Positions 17,788-26,703 of a stretch of 64,000 nt of DNA are shown one piece after another (the first letter of the stretch is position 1; every line of letters starts with the position of its first letter). The stretch is from Leekyejoonella antrihumi. GTDB lineage: Bacteria > Actinomycetota > Actinomycetes > Actinomycetales > Dermatophilaceae. The translations under genes were made by a program, and so were the position numbers. Location of the stretch: positions 124,001 through 188,000 of the forward strand of contig NZ_VCQV01000001.1 of assembly GCF_007845645.1 (NCBI RefSeq), written 5' to 3'. The notes under the pieces are model-generated. The model did not search any database. It had not been told where the DNA came from and saw only the letters and a list, made by a program, of their open reading frames with translations.

Positions 17788-18666
17788 CTATCCGGTCAGG
17801 ATGGACAGGGCGCCCTCGCGCATGGTCGCGGTCACCGGAAGCTCGGACAGCCGCTCGCCGTCGGCGTAGGCGGGGACCCCCTCCGCCTCGATCGTCACCA
17901 CCGACCCACGCACGACCGCAACCTCCGGCCTGGTCACGTGGGTGCCTCGGTAGACCCGTGGGAGGTTCGCGATGAATCTGGCCCGGTTGCCTGCCGCGAT
18001 CATGACCACGTCGAACAGTCCGTCGTGCACGCCGGCGTCCGGTGCGATGTGCATGCCTTTGCCGTAGTAGCCGGAGTTCGCAGCGACCACCGAGAACCCC
18101 TCGTACTCGTGCACTTCGTCATCGACGGTCACCCGAAAGGCGGTCCGGGGGAACGTGGCCAGGGCTCGGACCGCCCCGTAGGGGTACTGCAGCAGGGCGG
18201 GGATCCGCTGCACGGAGTTGACCAGATCGGAGGTCTGCGAGTCGACTCCCGCATACACGCTGCCCACGACGACTCGTCCGCTCACCTCGATCGCGTCGAC
18301 GCGCACCGGCTCTGCTTCGAGCAGTACCGTCGCCAGCCGTGCCGGATCGGGTGGAATGCCGAGCTGACGGGCGAAGTCGTTGCCGCGTCCGACCGGCATG
18401 ATCGCGAAGGTCGCACCATGCCGGACCACGGCATCCGCCAGCGAGCTGACCATGCCGTCCCCGCCCACCGCGACCACGGTCTCGCCGGCCGCGACCGACT
18501 CGCGCACCAGATCGTCGGCCGCCGTGATACCCGGGCTGTGCGTGATCCGCGGGTCGGCGCCGGCCGCACGCAGGGCCGCGATCGCGGGGGCGGCCAGCTG
18601 CACGGCTCGGCCACCGCTCGCCTGCGGGTTGATGATCAGGTGCAGTCGCCTCATGTGTGGCTCCAT
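17788..18666 (-). CDS. Diacylglycerol kinase-family lipid kinase
   Basis: About 292 residues. The DAGK catalytic domain has NPQASGG near the N-terminus, the glycine-rich nucleotide loop VAVGGDGMVSSL (about residues 66-77) and PVGRGNDFARQLG. The C-terminal beta-sandwich ends DGERLSELPVTATM. It phosphorylates a lipid such as diacylglycerol. It starts at ATG 18666 or ATG 18654. It sits 64 nt after the alkylglycerone-phosphate-synthase-like gene in the same direction. The set DAGK, FAD oxidase, TetR, GlpD matches the gene order I recall for the mycobacterial Rv2252-Rv2249c block, which supports a shared lipid role. Confidence 0.9.
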   Translation of the reverse strand: MEPHMRRLHLIINPQASGGRAVQLAAPAIAALRAAGADPRITHSPGITAADDLVRESVAAGETVVAVGGDGMVSSLADAVVRHGATFAIMPVGRGNDFARQLGIPPDPARLATVLLEAEPVRVDAIEVSGRVVVGSVYAGVDSQTSDLVNSVQRIPALLQYPYGAVRALATFPRTAFRVTVDDEVHEYEGFSVVAANSGYYGKGMHIAPDAGVHDGLFDVVMIAAGNRARFIANLPRVYRGTHVTRPEVAVVRGSVVTIEAEGVPAYADGERLSELPVTATMREGALSILTG

Positions 18667-18730
18667 GGAGTAGTGAACGGCCGGGCGGGTCCCCGCAAAG
18701 TATCGAGGCGGGGGACGAGCTCTGTGGGGT

Positions 18731-20317
18731 CTAGGGGATGAGGACTCCCGGGTTGAGGACGCCGTCAGGATCCATCGCCGCCTTGACCGCGCGCAGGGCC
18801 CTCACACCGATCGGGCCGATCTCCTGCGCATACCAGTGCAGGTGGTCGCGACCGACCGCGTGGTGATGGGTGATGGTCGCGCCGCAGCGCCGTATCGCCT
18901 CCGAGGCCGCCGCCTTGGCCCGCTGCCACTGCTCGGCCGGCTGCTCATTGCCGTCGAACGCCACCGTGAAGTAGAGCGAGGCACCGGTCCGGTAGACGTG
19001 CGAGATGTGGCACAACACGATGGGAGTCGCCCCGGTGCCCCGCAGAGTCTCCTCGAGTGCCACCTTCACCGCGTCGTAGAGCGCCTCGATGTCGCTCCAG
19101 AAGGTAGCGGTCTCCAACGTCTCCACGATGACCCCTCGATCCATGAGCGCATCACGCAGATAGGGGGCCCCGAATCGCCCTGCGGCCCAACGCCGCCCCG
19201 CTTCATCACCCTGGCTGACCCCATCGAGACTCACCAGCCGGGCGGACACCTCATCGCGCATCCGGTGCACCCGGCCCGCGGTGCCCTCGTAGCCGCAGAC
19301 CATCAGCACGCCGCCACCCCCCGCCGCACCGACAGAGTCCGGATCGGCAAGGTTGAGCGTGGTCTCCGCCTCGTCGGAGAGTCGCAGGACCGTCGGATTG
19401 AGGTCGTCCTGGACCAGGTTGCGCAATGCATCCCGGCCTTGAGCGAATGACGGAAAGCGCCACGTCTCATACGCCTTCACTTCCGGCGCGCGCCGCACTG
19501 CAACCCGAACCTGGGTGATGACGCCGAACGCACCCTCGGAACCCAGAACCAACTGACGCAGGTCCGGGCCGGCGGCGCCGGCCGGCGCCGTGCCAAGGTC
19601 CCAGGTGCCACGAGCGGTGGCGACCTTCAGGCCGACGACCATTGAGTCGAATCTGCCGTATCCGGAGGAGGACTGCCCACTGGACCGAGTGGCGGCGAAT
19701 CCGCCGATGCTGGCATATTCGAACGATTGCGGGAAGTGGCCTAGCGTCAGGCCGTGTTCGGCCAGCAGCTCCTCGGCCCGTGGACCGAGCACGCCGGCCT
19801 CAACGGTCGCGGTGCTCGACTCGACGTCGACCTCAACCAGTGCGTCCAGCCGGGACAGGTCGATGGCGACGACGCCGTTCTCGCCCACGCCGTCCGGGGT
19901 GAGTCCGCCGACGACGGACGTGCCTCCGCCATACGGCACGACAGCGATCCGGTGGTGGCCGGCGATCTCGATCAGGGCAACCACCTCCTCGTGCGTGCCG
20001 GGGCTCAGGACCGCGTCGGGCGCGGCGGCCACGTCACCGGCACGCATCGCCAGCAGGTCCGGGGTCGACTTGCCTCGGGTATGCCGAATACGCACCTCGT
20101 GGTCGACGCTCACGTTGTCTGCCCCGAGCAGGCTGCGCAGCTCGTCGAGCACCGCGTCATCGAGCAGCACCGGCCGCGGCTGCACGTCCGTCAGGCGCGC
20201 TGAACGGACGGGCCGCAGATCGCCGAATGCCAGCTCCAGCAATCCGATTGCGCTCTCGGGTAGATCGTCCCCGTGGCTGAGGTCGCCCCATCGTGACCAG
20301 TGCATGTCGTTGCTCAT
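18731..20317 (-). CDS. FAD-binding oxidoreductase of the alkylglycerone-phosphate synthase (AGPS) family
   Basis: 528 residues, VAO/PCMH flavoprotein fold. The FAD loop is VVPYGGGTSVVGGL (roughly residues 135-150), followed by PQSFEYASIGGFAATRSSGQ and GYGRFDSMVVGLKVATARG. AGPS-type C-terminal motifs are HISHVYRTGASLYFT and ITHHHAVGRDHLHWY. Eukaryotic AGPS swaps the acyl chain of acyl-DHAP for a fatty alcohol to make ether lipids; the bacterial homologues lack proven substrates. It starts at ATG 20317 (SNDMHWSRWGDLS), only 18 bp from the divergent tetR. Clustering with a lipid kinase and GlpD suggests glycerolipid chemistry. Confidence 0.88.
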   Translation of the reverse strand: MSNDMHWSRWGDLSHGDDLPESAIGLLELAFGDLRPVRSARLTDVQPRPVLLDDAVLDELRSLLGADNVSVDHEVRIRHTRGKSTPDLLAMRAGDVAAAPDAVLSPGTHEEVVALIEIAGHHRIAVVPYGGGTSVVGGLTPDGVGENGVVAIDLSRLDALVEVDVESSTATVEAGVLGPRAEELLAEHGLTLGHFPQSFEYASIGGFAATRSSGQSSSGYGRFDSMVVGLKVATARGTWDLGTAPAGAAGPDLRQLVLGSEGAFGVITQVRVAVRRAPEVKAYETWRFPSFAQGRDALRNLVQDDLNPTVLRLSDEAETTLNLADPDSVGAAGGGGVLMVCGYEGTAGRVHRMRDEVSARLVSLDGVSQGDEAGRRWAAGRFGAPYLRDALMDRGVIVETLETATFWSDIEALYDAVKVALEETLRGTGATPIVLCHISHVYRTGASLYFTVAFDGNEQPAEQWQRAKAAASEAIRRCGATITHHHAVGRDHLHWYAQEIGPIGVRALRAVKAAMDPDGVLNPGVLIP

Positions 20318-20335
20318 GATGTTAGAGTGTGACAC
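20318..20335. promoter_or_regulatory. 18-bp divergent start-codon spacer with GTGTGACAC dyad
   Basis: The start codons of the AGPS-like gene and of tetR are only 18 bp apart. The spacer holds GTGTGACAC (20327-20335), a 9-bp dyad that could be a TetR half-site. Neither gene has room for a ribosome-binding site in the spacer, so at least one message is probably leaderless or starts inside the other gene. Confidence 0.45.
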
Positions 20336-20926
20336 ATGCCGTCCATTCGTAACAGTCCCATCGGCGACGAGGTTCTCCTCGATGCCGCACGCGAGTGCCT
20401 GCTCGCCGTGGGATGGCGCCGCACCACCATGACCGACGTGGCCCGCCGGGCCGGTGTCTCGCGCATGACCGTCTACCGGCGGTGGCCGGACATGCAGGTG
20501 CTGATCGCCGATCTGATGACCCGCGAGCTCATCATGCGCGGCAATCACATCGCAGTCGACGGCGAGAACGTGACGGCTGCGTTCATTGCGAGCGAGGTCG
20601 CCCGGGCCGCAGCAGCCTTGCGAGAGAACGCGCTCTTCCGCAAGGTTGTCGAAGTGGACCCGGAACTGCTCCTGCCCTACCTGCTGGTGCGTCGTGGTCG
20701 CACCCAGGAAGCCTTTCTGGACAATCTGCGGGCTGCGATCGGCGCCGGCCAGGAGCAAGGCGGGGTTCGCCCCGGTGACGCAGGGGTGCTCGCACGCACC
20801 GTGCTGCTCACCGCCTACGGCTTCGTCTTCTCCGCGCACACGATGACCGAGCCCACCGGAGATCCCGCCCAGGTCGACCATCTCTTCGCCGAACTGCGAC
20901 GGTTGCTGACGGGCTACCTGTCATGA
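20336..20926 (+). CDS. TetR-family regulator of the lipid cluster
   Basis: 196 residues. The helix-turn-helix reads VGWRRTTMTDVARRAGVSRMTVYRRWPDM (split here: VGWRRTTMTDV / ARRAGVSRMTVYRRW), about residues 25-55. The rest is helical without a named domain. It starts at ATG 20336 and its stop overlaps the glpD start by 4 nt, so the two are cotranscribed and coupled. Position suggests control of itself with glpD and of the divergent AGPS-like/DAGK pair. Confidence 0.9.
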   Translation: MPSIRNSPIGDEVLLDAARECLLAVGWRRTTMTDVARRAGVSRMTVYRRWPDMQVLIADLMTRELIMRGNHIAVDGENVTAAFIASEVARAAAALRENALFRKVVEVDPELLLPYLLVRRGRTQEAFLDNLRAAIGAGQEQGGVRPGDAGVLARTVLLTAYGFVFSAHTMTEPTGDPAQVDHLFAELRRLLTGYLS

Positions 20927-22468
20927 ACACCCCACCGACGACCGGTGACTCACGGCTCAACGCGGCACGCCGCGAGCGCGACCTCGAGCTGGCCACCGGC
21001 GAGCAGATCGCGGACGTCCTGGTGGTCGGCTTGGGCGTCACTGGAGCCGGTGTCGCACTGGACGCCGTGAGTCGCGGCCTGTCTGTCGTCGCGGTCGATG
21101 CACACGACCTCGCGTTCGGCACCTCGAGATGGAGCTCCAAGCTCGCCCACGGCGGCCTGCTCTACCTAGCCTCACTCCAACTTGGCATCGCGCACGAGAG
21201 CGCAGTCGAGCGCGGAATTCTGATGACTCGCACCGCGCCACACCTCACCCGCCCCATACCGTGGCTCATCCCGTTGACCCGCTCGACCAGTCATACCGCT
21301 GCGTTCCTCGACCTCGCGGCCTTTGCCGCCGGGGATCTGCTGCGCCGCGCCGCCCACACCCCGTCCAGCCTGCTGCCACCCCCGCGGCGAATCTCGCGCA
21401 CAGCGGCGCTGGCCATTGCCCCGGGGCTGAAACAAGACGGTCTTCGCGGTGCGGTCCTCGGCTGGGACTGTCAGCTGGAGGACGACGCGCGTCTGGTCGT
21501 CCGCGGTGGCCCGCACGGCCGCCGGCCACGGTGCGCGGATCCTCACTCGCACCCGCGTGCTTCAGGCGTCCGGCGACGGCGCACAGGTGCGCGACGAGCT
21601 CACCGGTGACCTGCATACGATCCGGGCGAAGGTCGTCGTGAACGCGACCGGCGTCTGGGCAGGCGATCTGGTGCCCGAGGTGCGGCTGCGCCCCTCGCGC
21701 GGCACGCATCTGGTGGTGCGCTCCGCATCGCTCGGTGCAGGCAATGCCGTGGTCAACGCCGCGATCCCCGACACCATGGGCCGGTTCGTCTTCACCCTCC
21801 CTCAGCCGGACGGCCTGACCTACCTCGGCCTGACCGACGAACCCGTGGAGGGGCATCCGGACGACGTCCCGGAGCCGGGCAACCACGACATCGACTTCCT
21901 GCTGGACACCATCAACTCGGTCCTCGAGCACGACCTCCAGCGCTCCGATGTCGTGGGGATGTATGCCGGGCTGCGCCCCCTGATCGACGCCGACGGCTCC
22001 AGCGCCGACCTGTCGCGCCGCCATGCAGTGCTCACGTCATCCGAGGGTGTGGTGACCATCGTCGGCGGCAAACTGACCACCTACCGTCGGATGGCGCAGG
22101 ACACCGTCGACCACATCGTCCGCGACCACGACCTGACCGCCGGACCGTGTGTCACGGCCGAACTTCCCCTCGTCGGTGCCGCCGACCGCGCCAACCTCCG
22201 CAGCGTGCCCGCGCCCGCGCGCCTGGTGCGCCGCTACGGCACGGAGGCGCCGATCGTGGCGGCCGGCATGGGCCCGGAGATGCTCGCGCCGATCGCCGAC
22301 ACCGTGCCGACCACGCCTGCGGAGCTCCACTTCGCCGTCACCCACGAGGGCGCTTTGGACGTGGACGATCTGCTGGACCGGCGCACGCGCATCGGACTGG
22401 TGCCCGCGGACCGTGACCGCGCGGTGGCGGCCGCTCAGGATGTCCTGACCCGCCTACACCGGACGTGA
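20923..22468 (+). pseudogene. glpD: Glycerol-3-phosphate dehydrogenase (FAD), interrupted by a single frameshift
   Basis: Two adjacent open frames make one GlpD. The first (from ATG 20923) has the FAD fingerprint DVLVVGLGVTGAGVALDAVSRG and GTSRWSSKLAHGGLLYL, running to GWDCQLEDDARLVV. The second continues AVARTAAGHGARILTRTRV, VVNATGVWAGDLVPEV and GGKLTTYRRMAQD to 22468. The join is at GTCGTCCGCGG (21495-21505): deleting one C at 21501-21502 restores the frame as VVAVARTAAG. Everything else is intact, so it is either a very young null allele or a base-calling error. Full length would be about 515 residues, normal for the family. Confidence 0.88.
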
Positions 22469-22705
22469 ACCTGGACCCCTGGTCCGCGACAGTGGTGTCG
22501 GTCAATTCTGACGTCGCTCGCCGCGTGCAACAGTCGACTACGCGGGGTAGGCCAACGTGAGAATCACGAGGTTCCTGTCACGAGCGATATTGGAAGTCAT
22601 CGACATTCAACGGCAGGAGTCGCCGATGGCCACCACTGCGGCGAGAGGCTGAACGTCATACGCCTCGATGCCGAGGACTGGGCCGAAGGCCCCACGATTC
22701 AGGGA
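22469..22705. other. Intergenic, no feature recognised
   Basis: Between the end of the glpD reading frame and the 3' end of the decayed HNH gene I see no convincing coding frame, promoter or hairpin. Confidence 0.5.
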
Positions 22706-24000
22706 CTAGTTGGGTTGCTGGCCCCGACGTGACGTGGAGGTCGGCGGTGACGTCGAGAGTGCCGGGGTGGGTGGTGTATTCGCGCCCGGAGGTTCTGGTC
22801 CAGGTGCTGGCGCCGTCGGGGGTCGTCGTGATCTGCCAGCGGGTTTCGTGCTTCGCGCGGTGGTGGTGTCGGCACAGGCATTGCAGGTTCGCGGGCTGCG
22901 TGGGTCAGGGGGTGACGTGGTCGATGTCGCAGAACTTCGCCGGCCCGGTCCTCCCCCGTCTCGGTTCGCTCCGTGCGGGAGGTACCCCACTCCCGGGGAG
23001 CCTGCAGTGCTGGTCTCGCAGGAGGACGTGGCGGCGGACCGCTGCGGTCGGCCGGTACGTGCTGGCCCCGGTCTCCACGATGGTGCCGGTGTGCCAGTCG
23101 ACCAGGGCCCGGGTCACGGTGGTGCCCAGGGAGCGGATCATCCCTTGCACCGCGTCGACGGAGATCACCCTGACCCCGGGGACCTCCACATCCGGTAGAC
23201 AGAGTGGTCGTTGCCCACCAGGTGGCGGTGGGTCGGGCGGATCTGGCTTCGGTGGGTGATCCTCATCGTCGGGTGGCGGCGAGCCCGAGGAAAGTACTCA
23301 CCGGTTGTGTCGCTGCTTTCTGCGCCGACAGTCGTCGTTGTCGTGGTGGTCGAGGTCGATGATCAGGTCTCGCAGGGCGTCGTCCCAGTGTGGCCAACAG
23401 ATCGGACAGCACCTGCTCGACCGGACTGGCCGGCTCCCAGGTCACCTGCGCGACCCGGGTCGCGTCGAGCCGCCCGGCGCCCATCTCATCCAGCAGCGCC
23501 CATCGCATCCAGGAGCCGGGGTGTCTTGGTCACCGCGTCGACGACCTCCTCCATGCGGCGGGTGGCCTGCATCGGCCCCCAGCATCACCGGTGCCAGGTC
23601 CACGTCGGCGAACTCGCCCACCTGCCCCAGTTCGTGCGCGCACTCCCGCGGCCCCGCACCGTCCGGACCGTCAGCGTCCCGGCCGGCGCCTGGGGTGGTG
23701 TCAGAGATGGTGCCTGGGGTGGCGCCGAGGTCCAGGTCGAGAGTCTCGGTGGTCGCCACGTACCGCCCCACCCGGACATGCTGCACCGCGCTGATGGTGT
23801 TCACCACTGCCTGGGTGGCCTGGAGCTGGTCGAGCAGCCCGGCCTTGTCACGGTGGGACCGGTCGGTCTTCGCATGCGAGAACGCCGCCTGCCCCAACCA
23901 GCTGCTGACCTCCAGGAGCCGGTCGGTATCCACCAGCCCGATGCCCGCATCCCGGTCCAGCAGCGCGGTCGCAGCCGCCAACCACTCCGGAGCCGTCCGT
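22706..24000 (-). pseudogene. Decayed DUF222/HNH endonuclease (13E12-type) gene
   Basis: Minus-strand fragments in different frames reconstruct one DUF222-HNH protein. The 5' part (to 23442) has LLDRDAGIGLVDTDRLLEVSSWLGQAAFSHAKTD in pieces and LQATQAVVNTISAVQHVRVG. The HNH part has RALVDWHTGTIVETGASTYRPTAAVRRHVLLRDQHCRLPG followed by PAKFCDIDHV (22905-23189). The tail QPANLQCLCRHHHRAKHETRW lies in yet another frame around 22790-22890. At least two frameshifts, a small insertion inside the HNH motif and loss of the true start are visible. These genes are repeated in actinobacterial genomes and behave like mobile elements. Confidence 0.8.
22951..22993. repeat. Miniature palindromic insertion inside the HNH motif
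   Basis: A ~43-nt block beginning CTCCCCCGTCTCGG and ending GCGGGAGGTACCCCAC interrupts the coding sequence between CRLPG and RPAKFCDIDH, adding about 12 residues that the family does not have. CTCCC at one end is complementary to GGGAG at the other. It closely resembles a short palindrome (…GCGGGAGGTACCCCCAC…) that I recall as common in Streptomyces genomes; that match is from memory. Confidence 0.6.
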
Positions 24001-24098
24001 TACGCGCGCATTTTCGATGAGTCAACACCAGGTATCGACATGCTCGAAGCGCTCCGCCAGACTGAACGAACTATCCGCCGTCGAACGGGAGAACCACG

Positions 24099-24446
24099 AT
24101 GTCACGCACACCACGGGAGATCTTCGCCCATCACGCCGAAGCACTGATGGCCGGCGATATCGACGCCATCGTGAGCGACTACACCGATGACGCGATCTTC
24201 ATCACCCCGAAGGGCGCCCTTCGCGGCAAGGATGGGGTCCGGCAGGGCTTCACCACGCTGCTGACCGACCTGCCGGACGCGAAGTGGGACGTGCCCACCC
24301 AGGTGTTCGAGGACGATGCCTTGTTGATCGAGTGGAGCGCCGTCGCCGCGTCCAGTCGCGCACTCGACGGCATCGACACCTTCATATTCGGCGACGACGG
24401 CATCCGTCTGCAGACGGTGCGCTACACCGTGCAAACCACCGATTGA
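24099..24446 (+). CDS. SnoaL-like / NTF2-fold protein
   Basis: 115 residues with the cone-shaped NTF2 fold pattern: REIFAHHAEALMAGDIDAIVSDYTDDAIFITP in short blocks, GALRGKDGVRQGF, then beta strands DALLIEWSAVAA and IDTFIFGDDGIRLQTVRYTV. Family members are ketosteroid-isomerase-like enzymes or small-molecule binders. GGGAG lies 7 nt before ATG 24099. No neighbour indicates a pathway. Confidence 0.82.
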   Translation: MSRTPREIFAHHAEALMAGDIDAIVSDYTDDAIFITPKGALRGKDGVRQGFTTLLTDLPDAKWDVPTQVFEDDALLIEWSAVAASSRALDGIDTFIFGDDGIRLQTVRYTVQTTD

Positions 24447-24523
24447 ACAGGCCTCGGCGTCGATGCACCGGCGTCAGGCACGGTGAACGGTGCCACCTCG
24501 ACGCCGGCTGCGCCGTCGGAAGC

Positions 24524-24685
24524 TTACGTCGATTCGTCCCGGTCCTGATCGCGACGCGCCTTGGCCAACCGTCGACGATCCGAATCACCTTGCAAGGCGA
24601 TAGAAAGCAGCACGACGATGACCACGACAACACCCAGGCCAACTGCTCCAAAGATGATGATCGCGGCCGCCGATACGATCCCCAT
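24524..24685 (-). CDS. Small single-pass membrane protein (53 aa), hypothetical
   Basis: A short reading frame not overlapping any other gene. It has an N-terminal hydrophobic helix (about residues 3-31, rich in Ile/Val/Gly: IIIFGAVGLGVVVVIVVLL) followed by a highly charged tail, DSDRRRLAKARRDQDRDEST. The hydrophobic-then-charged layout is unlikely by chance, but no strong ribosome site precedes ATG 24685 (GGAG is about 15 nt away). It resembles the many orphan small membrane proteins of actinobacteria. Confidence 0.55.
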   Translation of the reverse strand: MGIVSAAAIIIFGAVGLGVVVVIVVLLSIALQGDSDRRRLAKARRDQDRDEST

Positions 24686-24903
24686 CTAACGATTGTCGTC
24701 TCCACCCCTCGCCGTGCCGAAGCCGAGGTGGCGCAAGAGACCGTTGGCAGTAGCCGACGCCCCTGCTGGTGAGATTGCGCACATCCTCCGTTCGGCGCTC
24801 GACTGCAGCAGCACGACCCGGATACTCTGACCATGCACAGGGCTACGGCGTGACTGTTGGGTGGGAAGTCACGCGATTTTTCGCACCCCGGAGCCCGTCA
24901 CTC

Positions 24904-26145
24904 GTGTCAGCCATTCAGTCGTACCGACGTCTGTTCTCCCTCACCGGGATGAGCTATGTCGTCATCGCCTTCCTCGGACGCCTACCTCTGGCCATGAGCC
25001 AGATGGGCGTGCTGATGTTCGTCGCCAGCCGCACCGGCAGCTTCGGCGCCGGCGGCACCTGTGCCGGTGCCCTCGCAGTCGCGAATGCCATCGGCGCACC
25101 CGCCGCCGGGTCTCTTGCCGACCGGCTCGGCCAGCGCCCCGTCGTGCTCGTTCAGTCCCTGGCCGGGGCCACCGGCCTCGGAGTCATCGTCCTCATTGTC
25201 GAGTCCGGCGCAGGCTGGGGCTGGGCCGCCCTCGCCGCCGCGGGCGCCGGTCTGATGCTGCCGCAGGTCGGTCCGCTCGCGCGGGTGCGCTGGCGACCGG
25301 TGATCGCACGCCACCACGCAGGGCAGCACCTGCTCGACACCGCATTCTCCTATGAGGGCTCGGCCGACGAGGCCACCTTCGTCCTCGGCCCGGCGCTGGT
25401 CGGCATCCTCGCAGCCATCGTCGATCCAGCCGTGGGCCTGATCGGCGCCCTGGTCGTCCTGGCCGTCTTCGGCACGCTGTTCGCGCTGCACCCGACCGCC
25501 CGCATGGCCCACCCGGAAACCACCGCCGCAACCGGGACCGCCAGGCTGCTGACCCTTGGCCTGTTCGTGCTCGCGGGTGCTCAGCTGATCATCGGCATGG
25601 TCTTCGGGTCGGTGCAGACCGGCGCCACCGTCATCGCGACGGATGCCGGCCACGCGGGCATAGCCGGCCTGCTGCACGCAACCCTCGGCGTCGGCAGCGT
25701 GGTTGCCGGTCTGTGCATGGCGGCCCTGCCGGCCAGCATCGGTCACCTGACTCGCTGGCGCGCCACCGCCGGTGGACTGCTGGTCCTGGCCGTGCCCCTG
25801 CTGGTGGTGCACTCGATCGGCACCCTGGTGCCGGTCCTCCTCGTCCTCGGGCTGTGCGTCGCGCCCTACATGATCACGACGTTCACGCTCGGTGAGTCGA
25901 TCACGCCAGTGAACCGCACCGGTGCCGCGATGACGCTGCTCGCCGCCGCCACCGGCATGGGGTATGCCGTGGGCGCCGCCATCGCGGGTCGGCTCGCCGA
26001 CATCGGCGGTGAGACCCCGGCCTTCGCCGTCACCGTGGTCGCCGGCCTCCTCGCACTCACGCTGTCCACTTTCGCGGGCCGCGCGTTGCGACCCGCCGAG
26101 GATCCACGCCCGGTGCCCACCCCGGCGTTGGGCTCCCGCCCGTAG
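24904..26145 (+). CDS. MFS transporter
   Basis: About 413 residues with 12 hydrophobic segments and the loop motif GSLADRLGQRPVVL after TM2. Start GTG 24904 (SAIQSYRRLFSLTGMSYVV) is chosen since GGAG lies 10 nt upstream and TM1 begins soon after; the frame is open upstream to 24769 but that part is Arg-rich and non-membrane. The absence of a cognate regulator or biosynthetic neighbour leaves the substrate unknown. The next gene starts 10 nt after its stop. Confidence 0.82.
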   Translation: MSAIQSYRRLFSLTGMSYVVIAFLGRLPLAMSQMGVLMFVASRTGSFGAGGTCAGALAVANAIGAPAAGSLADRLGQRPVVLVQSLAGATGLGVIVLIVESGAGWGWAALAAAGAGLMLPQVGPLARVRWRPVIARHHAGQHLLDTAFSYEGSADEATFVLGPALVGILAAIVDPAVGLIGALVVLAVFGTLFALHPTARMAHPETTAATGTARLLTLGLFVLAGAQLIIGMVFGSVQTGATVIATDAGHAGIAGLLHATLGVGSVVAGLCMAALPASIGHLTRWRATAGGLLVLAVPLLVVHSIGTLVPVLLVLGLCVAPYMITTFTLGESITPVNRTGAAMTLLAAATGMGYAVGAAIAGRLADIGGETPAFAVTVVAGLLALTLSTFAGRALRPAEDPRPVPTPALGSRP

Positions 26146-26154
26146 AGTTGGGGC

Positions 26155-26703
26155 ATGCCGATTCAGAACGCGTTCCGCTCTCCCGCTGTCCAAAACCTCA
26201 CGGCCGCCGCGACCGCCGGTCTGATGACCCTCGCCCGCCCGGCCCGGCTTCCGCGCTGGGCGCGCAACGTCCTGCGCCTGACGAACACCGCCGGAACCGC
26301 AGGTGCCGTCTACCTCGCCAGCAGGGAAGGAGAGGACTCCGCGCTGGGTATCAGGCCGGTCAGCGGTCGCGCGAATGCCGCATCCATCGGCTCCGCCGTC
26401 GCCATCGCCACCAGCGGGCTCGGCCTGATCACCTCGGGCCTCGGCATTGCGGCCGACCGCAAGCTCGAAGGCTTTCTGGTCGGCAAGGGGGTCCGACGTC
26501 CGCGGCTCTGGATGGCGGTCGGCGTCGTCGGGGTGGTCTTCGCAGTCAAGACCGCGCAGGACGTCGCCACCAAGCGGGCGAACAGCACTGCGCGGGCGCT
26601 CGCCGCACGGCAGAAGCAAGCAACGCGGCCCGCGCCCGGCACGAGCGCCGCGCCGCCGACCAGCGGTCCCCATGAGGAGCCTCCGGCCCCGGAACGGGCG
26701 TGA
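26155..26703 (+). CDS. Hypothetical membrane protein
   Basis: 182 residues, not recognised. It has moderately hydrophobic stretches around residues 47-55, 74-100 (SIGSAVAIATSGLGLITSGLGIAA) and 119-132 (LWMAVGVVGVVFAV), and a Pro/Ala-rich polar C-terminus. It starts 10 nt after the MFS stop and its own stop overlaps the next gene by 4 nt, so the three are probably one operon. Confidence 0.7.
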   Translation: MPIQNAFRSPAVQNLTAAATAGLMTLARPARLPRWARNVLRLTNTAGTAGAVYLASREGEDSALGIRPVSGRANAASIGSAVAIATSGLGLITSGLGIAADRKLEGFLVGKGVRRPRLWMAVGVVGVVFAVKTAQDVATKRANSTARALAARQKQATRPAPGTSAAPPTSGPHEEPPAPERA

